From: Acidobacteriota bacterium
Lineage (GTDB): Bacteria > Acidobacteriota > Thermoanaerobaculia > Thermoanaerobaculales > Sulfomarinibacteraceae
Assembly (NCBI GenBank): GCA_022340665.1
Contig: JAJDNM010000012.1
Location: forward strand, 27,078-91,077
Direction of reading: 5' to 3'
Length of the DNA: 64,000 nt
The notes below the pieces were generated by a model, which saw nothing but the letters and a program-made list of their open reading frames with translations, was not told the origin of the DNA and did no database searches. The position numbers and the translations under genes were made by a program. Positions 36,799 through 46,398 of the stretch are shown here, piece by piece. Positions within the stretch are counted from its first letter, which is position 1, and every line of letters starts with the position of its first letter.

Positions 36799-37581
36799 TT
36801 GATTTATCGACAACAACAAAAGGGTGGTGTGGCGTTTGGTGGTTTCGCAGGATCCGGCCTGCCTGTGCCAAAGGACCTCGTCGGCATCCTGGTCGCCCTT
36901 TTCGTCACGTTTTCGCTCCAGTTTTTCGAGGCGACGGCCGCAATTCCGGCGATCCTGAGGCTCACGCCCGCAGTTTTTCGCGGATTCGTGTGGCAGATCT
37001 TCACCTATCCCGCGGTCGGATTCGGGAGATCCGGCCTGTGGTTCCTGGTTTCGCTCTTGATCCTCTTCTGGTTCGGCCGGGATGTTTTTTGGCGCCTCGG
37101 TCGGCAGCGCTTCTGGCTCTTATTGGTGCGAGCAGCGGTTGGCGCGGCGATCGTCGCGGTTGCGGTGCAGTTGTTCCAGAACCTGGCCGGGGTCGGTGCG
37201 GCGGGTTTCGGTGCGTTCCAGCTGATGCAGGGCCAACGGATTCTGCTCGCCATCGTGATCGCCGCCTTTGCCACTCTCTGGGGAGAGGCGACGATTCTGC
37301 TCTTCTTCGTGTTGCCGCTCAAGGCCAGGTGGTTTCTCTGGCTCGAGATTCTTTTCGCCTTCATCGGGTTCCTCGAGTCCAAGGACTTTGCCGGCTTCTG
37401 CGGCATCTCGATGGCCGTGTTCCTGACCTACTCGGGCCTCAAGATTGGCGGTGCCGGTGGCGTCTATCACGATTGGCGCAAGCGAGCGGAACGGTTCATC
37501 CTCGAACGGCGCCTCGACAACCTCAAGCGGAAGCGACGGTTTGATGTGATCGACGGCAAAAAGGACGACTACATTCACTAG
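36799..37581 (+). CDS. Rhomboid-like integral membrane protein lacking catalytic residues
   Basis: A 260-residue protein with about six hydrophobic helices. The segment FRGFVWQIFTYPAVGFGRSGLWFLVSLLILFWFGRDV matches the rhomboid pattern in which a WQ-hxTY region is followed by helix 2 with a glycine. The protease motif GxSG and the catalytic His are absent; the corresponding region reads GAAGFGAFQL. It may therefore be a rhomboid pseudoprotease. The C-terminus is a basic cytosolic tail (RRLDNLKRKRRFD). Start is TTG five bases after GGAGG; no ATG occurs in the frame. Confidence 0.72.
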   Translation: MIYRQQQKGGVAFGGFAGSGLPVPKDLVGILVALFVTFSLQFFEATAAIPAILRLTPAVFRGFVWQIFTYPAVGFGRSGLWFLVSLLILFWFGRDVFWRLGRQRFWLLLVRAAVGAAIVAVAVQLFQNLAGVGAAGFGAFQLMQGQRILLAIVIAAFATLWGEATILLFFVLPLKARWFLWLEILFAFIGFLESKDFAGFCGISMAVFLTYSGLKIGGAGGVYHDWRKRAERFILERRLDNLKRKRRFDVIDGKKDDYIH

Positions 37582-37701
37582 GCCGACAAAGCGAAAAGGA
37601 GCAGAGGGGAAGAGGCGAATTTTCCTTTTCTCCTCCGCCCCTCTTCCCCTCTGCGGTGAAACACAGTTGCGCGGATCGGATGCTTCAAGTGCCAAAGAAA
37701 A

Positions 37702-37721
37702 GCCCGGGTGAAAACCCGGGC
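37702..37721 (-). terminator. Intrinsic terminator of the fadL-SGNH operon
   Basis: A perfect stem GCCCGGGT / ACCCGGGC with a four-base loop. On the minus strand it is followed by TTTTCTTT, 21 bases after the SGNH hydrolase stop. An additional imperfect inverted repeat (GAGGGGAAGAGGCG / CGCCCCTCTTCCCCTC) lies at about 37602-37656 behind the plus-strand rhomboid-like gene. Confidence 0.85.
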
Positions 37722-37741
37722 GAGTTCTTTCCGAATTGGTG

Positions 37742-39133
37742 TCAGCGTCGACCTACCGGTTTGCGCCTCACGTCGCCGCGTGGACGATCCGATCGGTCCG
37801 TACTCGGTCGGCGAATTCGAGGTGTCCGTTCGAGCTTCGGTACGAAGAGATCGTTGAGTGTCTTGAAAGCCTCCTTCGACATGACGACTTCCTTGACCTT
37901 GCGCGGTGAGACGCCTGTGGACTGCCAATCACCCTCGAAGAGCACCGAGCCCATATCGACGCGCGGAATCTGGTTTCCAAACTCGGTGTTGATGAACCGG
38001 ATCAGCTCATCGGCCAGCAGCGCATAGCCGATGCGTTGCGGGTGAAGGCCGTCGTACGAGAAGATGCCACCGAGCAGGAAATCGGTCGAAAGTGTCGTCG
38101 TTGCACCGAACGTCGGTACGGTTTCGCCGCTCGCGAGGCCGGCAAAAAGGCCATTGGCATCGAAGACCGGATAGCCGAAGGCGGCTGCTGTCTCTTCGAT
38201 CACAGCGTTCAGGCCGTCGATCTGCGCGTCGATCGCCTCGACTTCGGCGGCCCGCAATACCACACCGGGCTCGCCGGTGAGGAAGTCGAGATCGTCCGGC
38301 AGCGGCGGTCCACCGGGCAGGCCGTAACCCTGGGCGATCAACGCGCTCGCGCCAAGGGTCACGAAGTCGCCGTCGGTCAGCGGCCCGGTATCGGCGACCA
38401 GGTACCAGCGTCCCAGGTCGGGGATGTCAACGTAGGGATCGACAGTTGTAACGAAGGGAGTCTGGGTGGAGTAAGGCAGGTTGAAAAGCACGATGTCGGC
38501 CGTCGTGTTGGCCGCCAGGGCGCCGATGGCGTTGTTGTAGAGCCCGGCGAAGAGCTCGACCGGCGTCATGGTTATACCGTCGGCGGCGGTTGCGGCGATC
38601 ACCGCACCGAGCACATCGTTGTTGCCGATCCATACGGTCATGAAGGTGGGCTGCGCCCCGATGGCGAATTCGAGCGCGGTGTTGATCCCGTTGCGGAGGA
38701 CGATATCGAAGAAGACGGTGTCGAAGTTGCCCTGCTCGAGGTTGGTGAGGTCGCCGGTCTGGAAGATCATGTCGTAAAGCGTCGCGGTCGGAATGCCGAG
38801 ATTGTTGTAGGGGTAGGGGTATTCGTAGTTGTAGGGCATGCCGGGTTCGAGACTTACCGGCTGAATCACGGGAGCCGGAGCCAGGCTGACGAGCTCCAAC
38901 ATCGGTCCAATGCCCGGCTCGGAAATATACGGTTGTTCAAAGGTGCTTGCCCCAGCCTGTCGGGCCAACACCGCCGGGAAAGAGCGGTCCTGGTACCAGT
39001 CCATGAGCGAGGCCGAGGCCAAGCCCGCGGTCATGCTGTCACCGAGGGCCACGTAATTCGTGAGGTCGACCTGCGCCGCGACAGGCGGCGCGAGGAGGGC
39101 GACCAGACAGGTTGCGAGAATTGTCTTTTTCAT
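37742..39133 (-). CDS. Exported SGNH/GDSL-family hydrolase
   Basis: A 463-residue exported protein with a signal peptide (cut near VAA20). Block I is VALGDSMTAG with nucleophile Ser33, block III WIGNND has Asn171 or Asn172, and block V SYDGLHPQ has Asp361 and His364. The fold is an esterase/lipase. Long inserts rich in Pro/Tyr lie near 88-115, and a basic tail of about 40 residues (RRPSTDRSDRPRGDVRR) follows the domain. ATG 39133 follows GGAGG. It is 14 bases downstream of the FadL-type gene, so the pair probably hydrolyses and imports lipid-like substrates. Confidence 0.85.
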   Translation of the reverse strand: MKKTILATCLVALLAPPVAAQVDLTNYVALGDSMTAGLASASLMDWYQDRSFPAVLARQAGASTFEQPYISEPGIGPMLELVSLAPAPVIQPVSLEPGMPYNYEYPYPYNNLGIPTATLYDMIFQTGDLTNLEQGNFDTVFFDIVLRNGINTALEFAIGAQPTFMTVWIGNNDVLGAVIAATAADGITMTPVELFAGLYNNAIGALAANTTADIVLFNLPYSTQTPFVTTVDPYVDIPDLGRWYLVADTGPLTDGDFVTLGASALIAQGYGLPGGPPLPDDLDFLTGEPGVVLRAAEVEAIDAQIDGLNAVIEETAAAFGYPVFDANGLFAGLASGETVPTFGATTTLSTDFLLGGIFSYDGLHPQRIGYALLADELIRFINTEFGNQIPRVDMGSVLFEGDWQSTGVSPRKVKEVVMSKEAFKTLNDLFVPKLERTPRIRRPSTDRSDRPRGDVRRKPVGRR

Positions 39134-39147
39134 TGGCGTCCTCCTTT

Positions 39148-40443
39148 TCAAAACTTGAAGCCCATGCTCATGTGGAGCAGCGGCGAGTTGCCCTCATACG
39201 TGCCGTTGAAGCCATCGTGCTGATTGCCACCGGTCGACCGAGACTCGAGTTTGACGTACTCGTATGCAATATCGAACCGGAAGCTGTCGGAGTGGTAACC
39301 GAACCCTCCCATGTAGGATTTGCGACTCCCATCACCGAGCATAGGGGACATGGCTTCGACCGGTTGCGGCGTTTCGTCCTCGAGGTAACCGAGTCGAAGA
39401 TCCCAGTGTTGGCTGGCCCGTAGCTCGATACCGACGCGCCACTGGTATGCGTCCTCCCAATTTTCTTCCTGGACCGTGTCGAACTCCGGGTTCTCCGGGA
39501 AGGTGATCGGCAGGCTTTCATACACGGACCAGCCCATGACGCCGTACTGGCCCGAGATCATGAACCTCTCGTTTTGCCAGGCCAGGCCTACATTCCAGAA
39601 GTCGGGGAAGGCGATCGACGCCTCGATAGGGACTTCGTCCTCGAACGGAAAGACGGTGCCGAGGAGCCCGTCAAAATCCGGGTATCCGGTCGGCATCTGG
39701 GTGAACGTCGCCAGGCCGTCACCGACGATCTTGAACTCCGAGCGGTAGGAGGCGCCGAAACTGAAACCACCACCGATCTTCCACAGAATGCCGGCGTTCC
39801 ACGCCCAGTCCGAGTTGATCCCGTCGCCCTTGAGGTGTGCTTGGGCCACTTCCGTGAGTCGCTGGTTGTAGGGGTTGATGAGACCCACGTTTTGGTACAA
39901 CTCGATGGTCGCCATCATATAGTCGACGCCGACTCCAAACGCGAAGTTCTCGCTCAGTTGGTAGGCGAGGCTGACGCCCGCGTCGAAGACCATCAGATCG
40001 GTCTTCTTCGCGATGAAATTCCCGAGGAAATCGTCCTCCCATTCGGTACCCAGTCCGAACGGGGTAATGAGGGCAACGCTGATTTCGAGACGATCATTGA
40101 TCGGGATGCCGAGAAAGACGTGTGGTGGAAAGAAGGTCTGCTCCACCTGCTCCGCGACGTAACCCTCGCCGGGATACGGCGAGGACCCGTAAAACGTCTG
40201 CTCGGGCCAGATCAACGCGCCGCCGAAGAGTAGTTGAACCCCCTCATCCGTCTGGAAGGCCATACCGGCCGGATTCCAGAACAGAGTCGAAGGATCGTCG
40301 CCCACCGCGACCATGGTACCGGCCATACCGGCCTGCCGGCCGCCGACCTCGAAGAGGGCGAATCCGGAGCCCCAGCTGAGAGCCGGCGCCACCAGAACCA
40401 TCGCCGCCACCAGAAGAACGCGTCTGCGATTCTTGGGGATCAC
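39148..40443 (-). CDS. FadL/OMPP1/TodX-family outer-membrane channel
   Basis: A 431-residue protein with a signal peptide ending near SWG, after which SGFALFEVGGRQAGMAGTMVA gives the N-terminal hatch typical of FadL proteins. DDPSTLFWNPAGMA contains the family NPAG motif. It ends MSMGFKF with an aromatic last residue, as for barrel insertion. FadL proteins import long-chain fatty acids or other hydrophobic compounds by lateral diffusion. GTG start after AGGAGG and a six-base spacer. First gene of a two-gene operon with the SGNH hydrolase. Confidence 0.92.
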   Translation of the reverse strand: MIPKNRRRVLLVAAMVLVAPALSWGSGFALFEVGGRQAGMAGTMVAVGDDPSTLFWNPAGMAFQTDEGVQLLFGGALIWPEQTFYGSSPYPGEGYVAEQVEQTFFPPHVFLGIPINDRLEISVALITPFGLGTEWEDDFLGNFIAKKTDLMVFDAGVSLAYQLSENFAFGVGVDYMMATIELYQNVGLINPYNQRLTEVAQAHLKGDGINSDWAWNAGILWKIGGGFSFGASYRSEFKIVGDGLATFTQMPTGYPDFDGLLGTVFPFEDEVPIEASIAFPDFWNVGLAWQNERFMISGQYGVMGWSVYESLPITFPENPEFDTVQEENWEDAYQWRVGIELRASQHWDLRLGYLEDETPQPVEAMSPMLGDGSRKSYMGGFGYHSDSFRFDIAYEYVKLESRSTGGNQHDGFNGTYEGNSPLLHMSMGFKF

Positions 40444-40731
40444 ATCGAACCTCCTTCCGCTGCTGCAGCTATCGATGCTTCAAAAGCCGTTCCATGCTAC
40501 GGCGGCGAATTCAGGCCGTCAACAGAATCGGCGGATGCCTGAGTAAGAGGTTGGAAACGCCGCCTCATCGCGCATAAGGGATCGTGAGAAAAATTCTCGG
40601 TAGGCGATCCGCTCGTCAAACCGCCTGACCATGGATATAGGATTTTCGAATATTGAGATTCGTCCCGCTCGGCCACTTCAAGACCTTCTCAGTTGGAACT
40701 CCAACTCGCGCGCAGGATCCCCGGGGTGCGG

Positions 40732-41724
40732 TCAACGCCAGTCGGGCTCCGGTTCGGGCTTGTTGTCGATGATCTCCTCGATGCGGTCGAGGATCTCTGG
40801 ATCGAGGCTCTGGAAAACGTCCAACGCCTTCATGTTTTCGCGCACCTGCTCGACGCGCGAGGCGCCGGTGATGACCGTGCTCACGTTGGGATTGGCGAGA
40901 CACCAGGCAATCGCGAGCTGAGCCATGGTGCAGTCGAGCTCTTTGGCGATCACGGTGAGTTCCTTCACCTTGGCGATCTTGGCTTCGGCTTCTGGTCCCT
41001 CGAGTCTCGAGCGCAGCCACTCGTAACCTTCGAGCGTGCTGCGGCTGCCCTCGGGGATGCCGTCGCTGTACTTGCCGGTGAGGAGACCACTCGCGAGCGG
41101 CGACCAGATCGTGGTGCCGAGGCCGATGCGATCGTAGAGCGGTGCATACTCGCGCTCGAACCGATCGCGGTGGAAGAGGTTGTATTGCGGCTGCTCCATC
41201 AGCGGCGGGACCAAGCGCTCACGCCGGGCGACGTGGTAGGCCTCGAGAATGCGATCGGCCGGCCACTCGCTGGTGCCCCAGTAGAGGGCTTTTCCCTGGT
41301 CGATGAGGTGATTCATTGCGCGAACCGTCTCCTCCACCGGGGTGTGGAGATCGGCACGGTGGCAAAAGACGAGATCGACGTAGTCGAGCTGAAGTCGCGC
41401 CAGGGCCGCATCGGTACCCTCGAAAATATGCTTTTTCGAGAGTCCGCGGTCGTTTGGCCCTTCACCGCCCCAGAAGATTTTCGTCGAAATGACGTAGTCA
41501 GACCGTTTCCACCCCGATTTTGCGAGCACCGCACCCATGATCTGCTCGGCCACTCCGTTGGCGTAGACCTCGGCGTTGTCGAAAAAGTTGACCCCGGCAT
41601 CCCACGCCGCGTGCATGCACTCTGCAGCCTTGGATTCGTCCATTTGCGGGCCGAATGTGACCCAGGCGCCGAAGCTGAGAGCCGAGACCTTGAGACCCGA
41701 AGCACCGAGAAAGCGATATTCCAT
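40732..41724 (-). CDS. Aldo/keto reductase (Kv-beta-like)
   Basis: A 330-residue AKR beginning [21 protein letters not shown], closest in style to the potassium-channel beta-subunit/YghZ group. The catalytic tetrad is Asp49, Tyr54, Lys82 and His122 ([26 protein letters not shown]). The C-terminal NADPH-binding region includes [15 protein letters not shown]. It reduces aldehydes or ketones with NADPH; the substrate is unknown. GGAGC precedes the ATG at 41724. The 288 bases between this stop and the FadL start hold nothing I can identify. Confidence 0.93.
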   Translation of the reverse strand: MEYRFLGASGLKVSALSFGAWVTFGPQMDESKAAECMHAAWDAGVNFFDNAEVYANGVAEQIMGAVLAKSGWKRSDYVISTKIFWGGEGPNDRGLSKKHIFEGTDAALARLQLDYVDLVFCHRADLHTPVEETVRAMNHLIDQGKALYWGTSEWPADRILEAYHVARRERLVPPLMEQPQYNLFHRDRFEREYAPLYDRIGLGTTIWSPLASGLLTGKYSDGIPEGSRSTLEGYEWLRSRLEGPEAEAKIAKVKELTVIAKELDCTMAQLAIAWCLANPNVSTVITGASRVEQVRENMKALDVFQSLDPEILDRIEEIIDNKPEPEPDWR

Positions 41725-41750
41725 GTTTGCTCCTTTCGCGATCTCAGATG

Positions 41751-41785
41751 ATAACGAATCCGATCCCGATCCCGATCCCGAAATA
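41751..41785. repeat. GATCCC tandem repeat (family D)
   Basis: Three to four copies of GATCCC (ATCCGATCCCGATCCCGATC), 27 bases upstream of the aldo/keto reductase ATG. The following 200 bases to 42000 are C-rich (CCCGCCAACCCACCCACCC) with an inverted pair ACGGCAGGACGG / CCGTTCTGCCGT, and hold no credible gene. Confidence 0.65.
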
Positions 41786-42000
41786 ACGGATGAGAGTTCA
41801 GCGTGAAGCGTCAACCACCCTCCCATCCTTCAACGCAGAGGCGCAAAGCCCGCCAACCCACCCACCCATGGCCCAACGGCTTCCCCCACCCGCCCGACCA
41901 CGGCAGGACGGCTCACCGCGCCTACTGGCGGTTCGAACGTTGGGTTGTTGGCCCGCCGGGCCGTTCTGCCGTCGAGCCGTCAAGCCCAAAGCCCCAGGCC

Positions 42001-43293
42001 TCAAGCCCGCATCGCCGGAGCGAGGTAGGTATTCGCGCCGATCCGTCCGATCAACAGCGCCGCTGCGGCGGCTATCGCGCCGATTGCATCGTAGATCGTG
42101 ATGGCCACAGCCATGATCAGCACGGCGACGACGACCTCGACGATGGTTGCCCACGTAATGCGATTGGTGGTGTTTCGGACCACCATGACCGCGCGTTGAA
42201 AACTGAGCAGCGCAGTCAGGCCCGGCATGATCGCGAGGATCCGGGTCGGGGGGAGCGCAAAGGTGGCGAGCTCGTTGGCAAGACCCGAAATCCCCTCGAA
42301 CCAGAATGAGGCCAGAGGTGTCCAGGCGATGACCGAAAGCCCTCCAGCCACGCCAAAACTCAGGAACAACCCGAAGCGACGGAGCGCGACGTATCCCTCC
42401 TGCTCGTCTCCGACCAGGGCGATCACGACCTCCTGGTAGGCGAGCCCGAGGCTTCGGAAGATGAACACCAGCGAACCGATCACCGGCAGGACGGCCAGTG
42501 ATTCGAGGGACATCCGAGAATTGCCGACGAAGAAGGTCACGACCGGATGGATGCCGAGGCTCAGCAGGGTGGTGAGAGCGAGAGGGTAGTAGAACCGTGT
42601 CAGAGAGGCCCAGCTCGCTGCGGCACCGGTGGCATCTCCGGTGGTGCCCAGCAGGGTTCGTAGAGCGCCGGCCACCATCAAGCGGCTGGTCATCGCTTCC
42701 GCAATCACCCCCGTTGAAAGAGCTGCCGCGCCGACCGAGGCGCCCTCGACGAGGTCGAGGCGGGCAAGCGTGAAGGCGGTGCCGAACATGGCGCCAAGGC
42801 GAATCACCGTTCCGTAGGCAACCCGCCGCGTGAGACCGGACCTGATGAGCACTCCCTGGTAGAGCCGGCGACTTCCGATCGCGGCGGGCCAGGGGAGGAG
42901 GATCAGAAGAGCGACGTGGGTCCGTGAGGCTACCTCTGCTGGAAGCCCGATGAGCCCGTCCGCAATGGCGTTGAAAACCGGAGGGAGAAGGATCACACCC
43001 ATCGCAACGGTCACCGCAGCATTGAGCACGAGGGTGAACGTGCGTAGCCGGATGTAGGACCGGCGGTTCCGAGCCAGGGCAGTGGCCGCGGACATCAGCA
43101 TGATCACCGGCGCCTCGGCCACCAAGGCGAGTGAGAACGCGACCCCGTAGGCCGCGAGGTTGTAGGTGGGCTCGGCCAGACGAGCGATGACGGCGGCGAG
43201 AAAAGGTCCTTCGACCGCCATCATCAGCCAGGTGGCTGCAAGCGGCAGCCAGAAGCGGAAGATGCGGTCCTGGGTCAAGGATCCTTCGCTCAT
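42001..43293 (-). CDS. MATE/Ank-like multi-pass membrane transporter
   Basis: A 430-residue protein with about twelve hydrophobic helices. The N-terminus (FRFWLPLAATWLMMAVEGPFLAAVIARL) and the repeated layout resemble progressive-ankylosis (ANKH-like) proteins and the MOP flippase superfamily. The charged segment YQGVLIRSGLTRRVAYGTVIR lies at the domain centre. Substrate is unknown. Start MSEGSL at 43293; the frame is open upstream, but that part is a family B repeat. The mtrB terminator precedes it, so it probably has its own promoter. Confidence 0.75.
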   Translation of the reverse strand: MSEGSLTQDRIFRFWLPLAATWLMMAVEGPFLAAVIARLAEPTYNLAAYGVAFSLALVAEAPVIMLMSAATALARNRRSYIRLRTFTLVLNAAVTVAMGVILLPPVFNAIADGLIGLPAEVASRTHVALLILLPWPAAIGSRRLYQGVLIRSGLTRRVAYGTVIRLGAMFGTAFTLARLDLVEGASVGAAALSTGVIAEAMTSRLMVAGALRTLLGTTGDATGAAASWASLTRFYYPLALTTLLSLGIHPVVTFFVGNSRMSLESLAVLPVIGSLVFIFRSLGLAYQEVVIALVGDEQEGYVALRRFGLFLSFGVAGGLSVIAWTPLASFWFEGISGLANELATFALPPTRILAIMPGLTALLSFQRAVMVVRNTTNRITWATIVEVVVAVLIMAVAITIYDAIGAIAAAAALLIGRIGANTYLAPAMRA

Positions 43294-43345
43294 CGGACGC
43301 GGAGGATAACAGCAGAACGACGAATCTGGAACGACTCGTATTCTG

Positions 43346-43429
43346 CGGATGCTCGATACTGGATGCTCGATCTGCCCACCCAACCCGAAGGGGGATGTCC
43401 AGCATCGAGCATCCAGTTTCCAGTATCGG
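43346..43429. repeat. Hairpin repeat element, family B
   Basis: The left arm is GGATGCTCGATACTGGATGC. The core is GCCCACCCAACCCGAAGGGG. The right arm is CCAGCATCGAGCATCCAG with TCCAGTATC. The arms are reverse complements. It lies between the mtr terminator and the transporter start. Confidence 0.78.
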
Positions 43430-43451
43430 GCGGGTGGGAGGGGGCGCGAAA

Positions 43452-43473
43452 AAGGGGGCCTTGCGGCCCCCTT
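43452..43473 (-). terminator. Intrinsic terminator of the mtr operon
   Basis: A nine-base perfect stem (AAGGGGGCC / GGCCCCCTT) with loop TTGC. On the minus strand the second stem strand runs into TTTTTCGCG, 29 bases after the mtrB stop. Confidence 0.88.
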
Positions 43474-43501
43474 GGTAAAACCAATATCCGAAGGAATGCT
43501 C

Positions 43502-45448
43502 TCAGCGTCTCCAGCGGAGGTAGATGCCGTATCGGTCGGCATCGTAGTCGGCAATCGGGAACATATCCTCGCTGTAATCCCAGTTCTCGTACTCGCCGGC
43601 GATTCCGATGCTCTTGGTGATATCGACGGCGACCCTCGCCATCGCCCGATCCATCTCGAACGGGAAGCTCCCGGAGTTCTCGAACGTCGAATAGGCTGCG
43701 TCGATCGTGAGCAGCCAGATCTTCCACGTCAATCCACCGTCAAAAAGATCGCCCTCCTCGACGTATGTCGAGGGCACGATCTCGAAGCTCTGCGGAAGGC
43801 GGATCGGCATTTCGGTATCGGTCGAGTAACTGTCATACGCGAGGCGCAGCGCGAGGTTGTCGGTCGGGTTGATGTTGAGGTCGACGGCGTATCGTTCCGT
43901 CTCGGCCTCGTATCCGATGTCAGATGCGTCGTTGTCGGAGCTTATCGCTTCGGCCGTCAGCAACACCCGAAAGACGCGACTGATCGACCAGTCGAACCGT
44001 CCGCGAATGCGCAGGCGGTCGTTGAAATCGGTGCGGACGATGACGTCGTCAGCGTCCTGTCCGACCACATCCAGCAGAATTTTGAAATCTCCGAAGGAGG
44101 CCATGCCACCGACGTCGAACGACGTGATGCTGCGCTCGTACTCGCCTTCCTGCCCTACCGGCAGCACGATCTGCGACACATCAGCCGAGAGGTCGAGGTC
44201 CTGATCGTTGATCGCGGCCTCGGCCCACAGCGAGAAGGCGCCAAGGTTGCGGAAGTCGAACCTCAGATTGGCAATGCTGTCTTCCCGCTCGTAGCCAGAT
44301 TCCGCTTCGACCAGGGTTTCGATGTCCTCGGGATCGAGTCCGCCGAAGTTCAGGGTGTCCGAGAACAGGCTCGTGATCATCGACCAGCCCTCGAGCTGGC
44401 GGTCACGGATCTCGTAGCCGACCTGCATCCCCACGTTTTGGCTGATGTCCCAATCGAATCGCGCTTCGCCGCGCCAGAAGGGGTTGTCAGTCCGGCTCCG
44501 CACCGACTGGTCGAGTCCCTGGAAGAATCGGGACAGCTGGAATGAGACCAGGCTTCCAGTGAGCGATTCGTCCATAGTGGTGTCGCCCTCGGCGTCGGCG
44601 CGGACGTAGGAGGCGACGAAGCGGCTGGTTTCGGTCACCCTCCCGGTGATGTGGAAGGTGGTGACGGGTGTGTCGGCTGTTGTCCTGTTGGTGCGGTCGA
44701 AGGCGTCGAGCGCGATCTCTTGTCCGAGGATGGTTCCAGGATTGTTGCCGGCACTTTCGCCGGGGGCGAGGGTCTGACGATCCGTCCCCTCGAAGTCACG
44801 CCATCCCTGGATGAGGGTTCCCTGGAACCAGTTGGTCGCGAAATCCAGTCCGACGTAGTACTCGGTTTCCGTCTCATCGAGGTTGGATGCAACCTGGAAA
44901 TCGTCGCCGCCGACACTGTACGTGGTCCGGCCCGGTCCGTCATATTGGTTCCTACGGTAGCCAACGATCGGAGTGAGTGGCCGTCCCGGGAGGATCTCGA
45001 TCCGCAGATCGAGGAGGTTCCTCTTGCGGTCCCAGGTGTGTTGACCGGGAACCACACCGTCGCCGAAAAACGGATTGGCGAAGGCGGGCAACGCGCTGTA
45101 TGCGCGCAGCTCCTGGTAGAAGAGGTGAAGGCGATAGACGTCACCGAGTCCCATGTCGAGCCGGAAACGGCCGGCTGGGCTGCCACCGAAACCGGAAGCG
45201 TCGATCCGGAGTCGGTCGGCGATGCCCGCTTCTCCCGAAGCATCGACGAAGTTGAGGGTGAAGTTGCGCAGCACGAACCCGTCGTCCTCGTCGATCTGGG
45301 TTCGGTACATGTCCTCGTTGCCGCTGACATCGATCGACTGATACCCGAACTCGATGTCGAAGCCGGTCGATTGTGCGGCCGCCGACGGCACCCAGGAGGC
45401 GACGAGGATCAGAGCGCAGGCGGTGATCGACAGGCGATATATATTCAT
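43502..45448 (-). CDS. mtrB: MtrB/PioB-family outer-membrane porin of an electron conduit
   Basis: A 648-residue exported protein (signal peptide to about VPSAAAQ) made almost entirely of alternating amphipathic strands with Asp/Arg-rich turns. It ends GIYLRWRR. Length and position directly after a decaheme MtrA-type gene identify an MtrB/PioB-like barrel, the sheath through which MtrA passes the outer membrane. The N-terminal CxxC-type motif of Shewanella MtrB is not seen; the mature protein has no Cys near its start. ATG follows GTAGGAGGTG and lies 11 bases after mtrA. Confidence 0.86.
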   Translation of the reverse strand: MNIYRLSITACALILVASWVPSAAAQSTGFDIEFGYQSIDVSGNEDMYRTQIDEDDGFVLRNFTLNFVDASGEAGIADRLRIDASGFGGSPAGRFRLDMGLGDVYRLHLFYQELRAYSALPAFANPFFGDGVVPGQHTWDRKRNLLDLRIEILPGRPLTPIVGYRRNQYDGPGRTTYSVGGDDFQVASNLDETETEYYVGLDFATNWFQGTLIQGWRDFEGTDRQTLAPGESAGNNPGTILGQEIALDAFDRTNRTTADTPVTTFHITGRVTETSRFVASYVRADAEGDTTMDESLTGSLVSFQLSRFFQGLDQSVRSRTDNPFWRGEARFDWDISQNVGMQVGYEIRDRQLEGWSMITSLFSDTLNFGGLDPEDIETLVEAESGYEREDSIANLRFDFRNLGAFSLWAEAAINDQDLDLSADVSQIVLPVGQEGEYERSITSFDVGGMASFGDFKILLDVVGQDADDVIVRTDFNDRLRIRGRFDWSISRVFRVLLTAEAISSDNDASDIGYEAETERYAVDLNINPTDNLALRLAYDSYSTDTEMPIRLPQSFEIVPSTYVEEGDLFDGGLTWKIWLLTIDAAYSTFENSGSFPFEMDRAMARVAVDITKSIGIAGEYENWDYSEDMFPIADYDADRYGIYLRWRR

Positions 45449-45459
45449 CGATTCACCTC

Positions 45460-46329
45460 CTACCTGGTCAGCAACGGCGACGTGTTGGACCCGTGGATCT
45501 TCACGTGGCACGTTGTGCAGTTCTGGTATCGCGGGCTTCGCAGGTCGTGGATTGACGGGGGCTGCGAGCCGAGCGTGCCGCCCTCGATCGGGCTGTGACA
45601 TTCCAGACACAGATGGGCGACACGGGCCCTGGTCAGGGACATCGGATTGACCGAGCCGTGCGGCTCGTGGCAGCTCAGACAGTCGCCGGTCATACCGGTC
45701 ACGTGCGGATAAACGAAGGGACCGCGCTTCTCGGCGTGGCAGGAGAGGCACGCGATCTCACCCGAGCGATCCACCTTGAGGCTGTGCCTGCCCCGGCCGC
45801 CGTGCGGGTTGTGGCAGGAAACGCACTGCAAGCCGCCGCGATCGAGTTTGTGTCCGAAAGCCTTTTCGAACGAACCGGCAGGTGAGGGGTGGCAGCTCGC
45901 ACAGAGCTCGTTGGCCGCATCCTCGAGCATCTTCGGCTGTGACGTGCCGCTCGCGTGCACGTTGTGGCAGGAGATGCAGGTGACGGCGGCCCCGGAATGC
46001 ACCGAGTTCTTGGAGAACATGGTCCGTGTGTTGCCGTGGCAGGACAGACAGAGCATCTCGCCATCCGCACCTTCGGGCTTGCCGATCAGCGACGCATCGC
46101 CGCCCTCCTCCATGTGACGTTCGCCGTGACCGTGGCAGGTGACGCAGGACGGCCCACCTCGTTCCTTGATCGCGTGCACCGTCGTCTGGAAATCGGCTGC
46201 GATCTCTTCGTGGCAGACGGCGCAGTCCTCCGAGGGATCGCTCCCCTGGGCCTCCGCCGTCGCTCCGGTACCGAGGCCGAACGCAGCCGCTATCGCAGCC
46301 CCGGCCACCATGTACGTGAGTTTTTTCAT
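45460..46329 (-). CDS. mtrA: MtrA/DmsE-family periplasmic decaheme cytochrome c
   Basis: A 289-residue exported protein (signal peptide to about residue 28) with exactly ten CxxCH heme motifs between residues 36 and 275 (CAVCH, CVTCH, CLSCH, CISCH, CASCH, CVSCH, CLSCH, CLSCH, CLECH, CTTCH). The regular alternation with HNxHG-type histidines (CHNVHASG, CHNPHGG, CHEPHGS) supplies the distal ligands, as in MtrA/DmsE. It should span the MtrB barrel and carry electrons from periplasm to the cell surface. Second gene of the operon. Confidence 0.94.
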   Translation of the reverse strand: MKKLTYMVAGAAIAAAFGLGTGATAEAQGSDPSEDCAVCHEEIAADFQTTVHAIKERGGPSCVTCHGHGERHMEEGGDASLIGKPEGADGEMLCLSCHGNTRTMFSKNSVHSGAAVTCISCHNVHASGTSQPKMLEDAANELCASCHPSPAGSFEKAFGHKLDRGGLQCVSCHNPHGGRGRHSLKVDRSGEIACLSCHAEKRGPFVYPHVTGMTGDCLSCHEPHGSVNPMSLTRARVAHLCLECHSPIEGGTLGSQPPSIHDLRSPRYQNCTTCHVKIHGSNTSPLLTR

Positions 46330-46398
46330 ACCCGTTCTTCCTTTCCAGCTGGCACGCGACCCACCGCTCCTGCGGCGGGTCGCGCGGACACGGGTTTC

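Noticed and set aside
38036..39223. 395-codon plus-strand frame over the SGNH hydrolase
   Set aside because: The minus strand has a signal peptide, GDS, GNND and DGLH blocks; the plus frame has no start signal or family.
43294..43554. N-terminal extension of the MATE/Ank-like gene
   Set aside because: The extra codons translate a terminator and a family B repeat, and the membrane protein begins naturally at MSEGSL.
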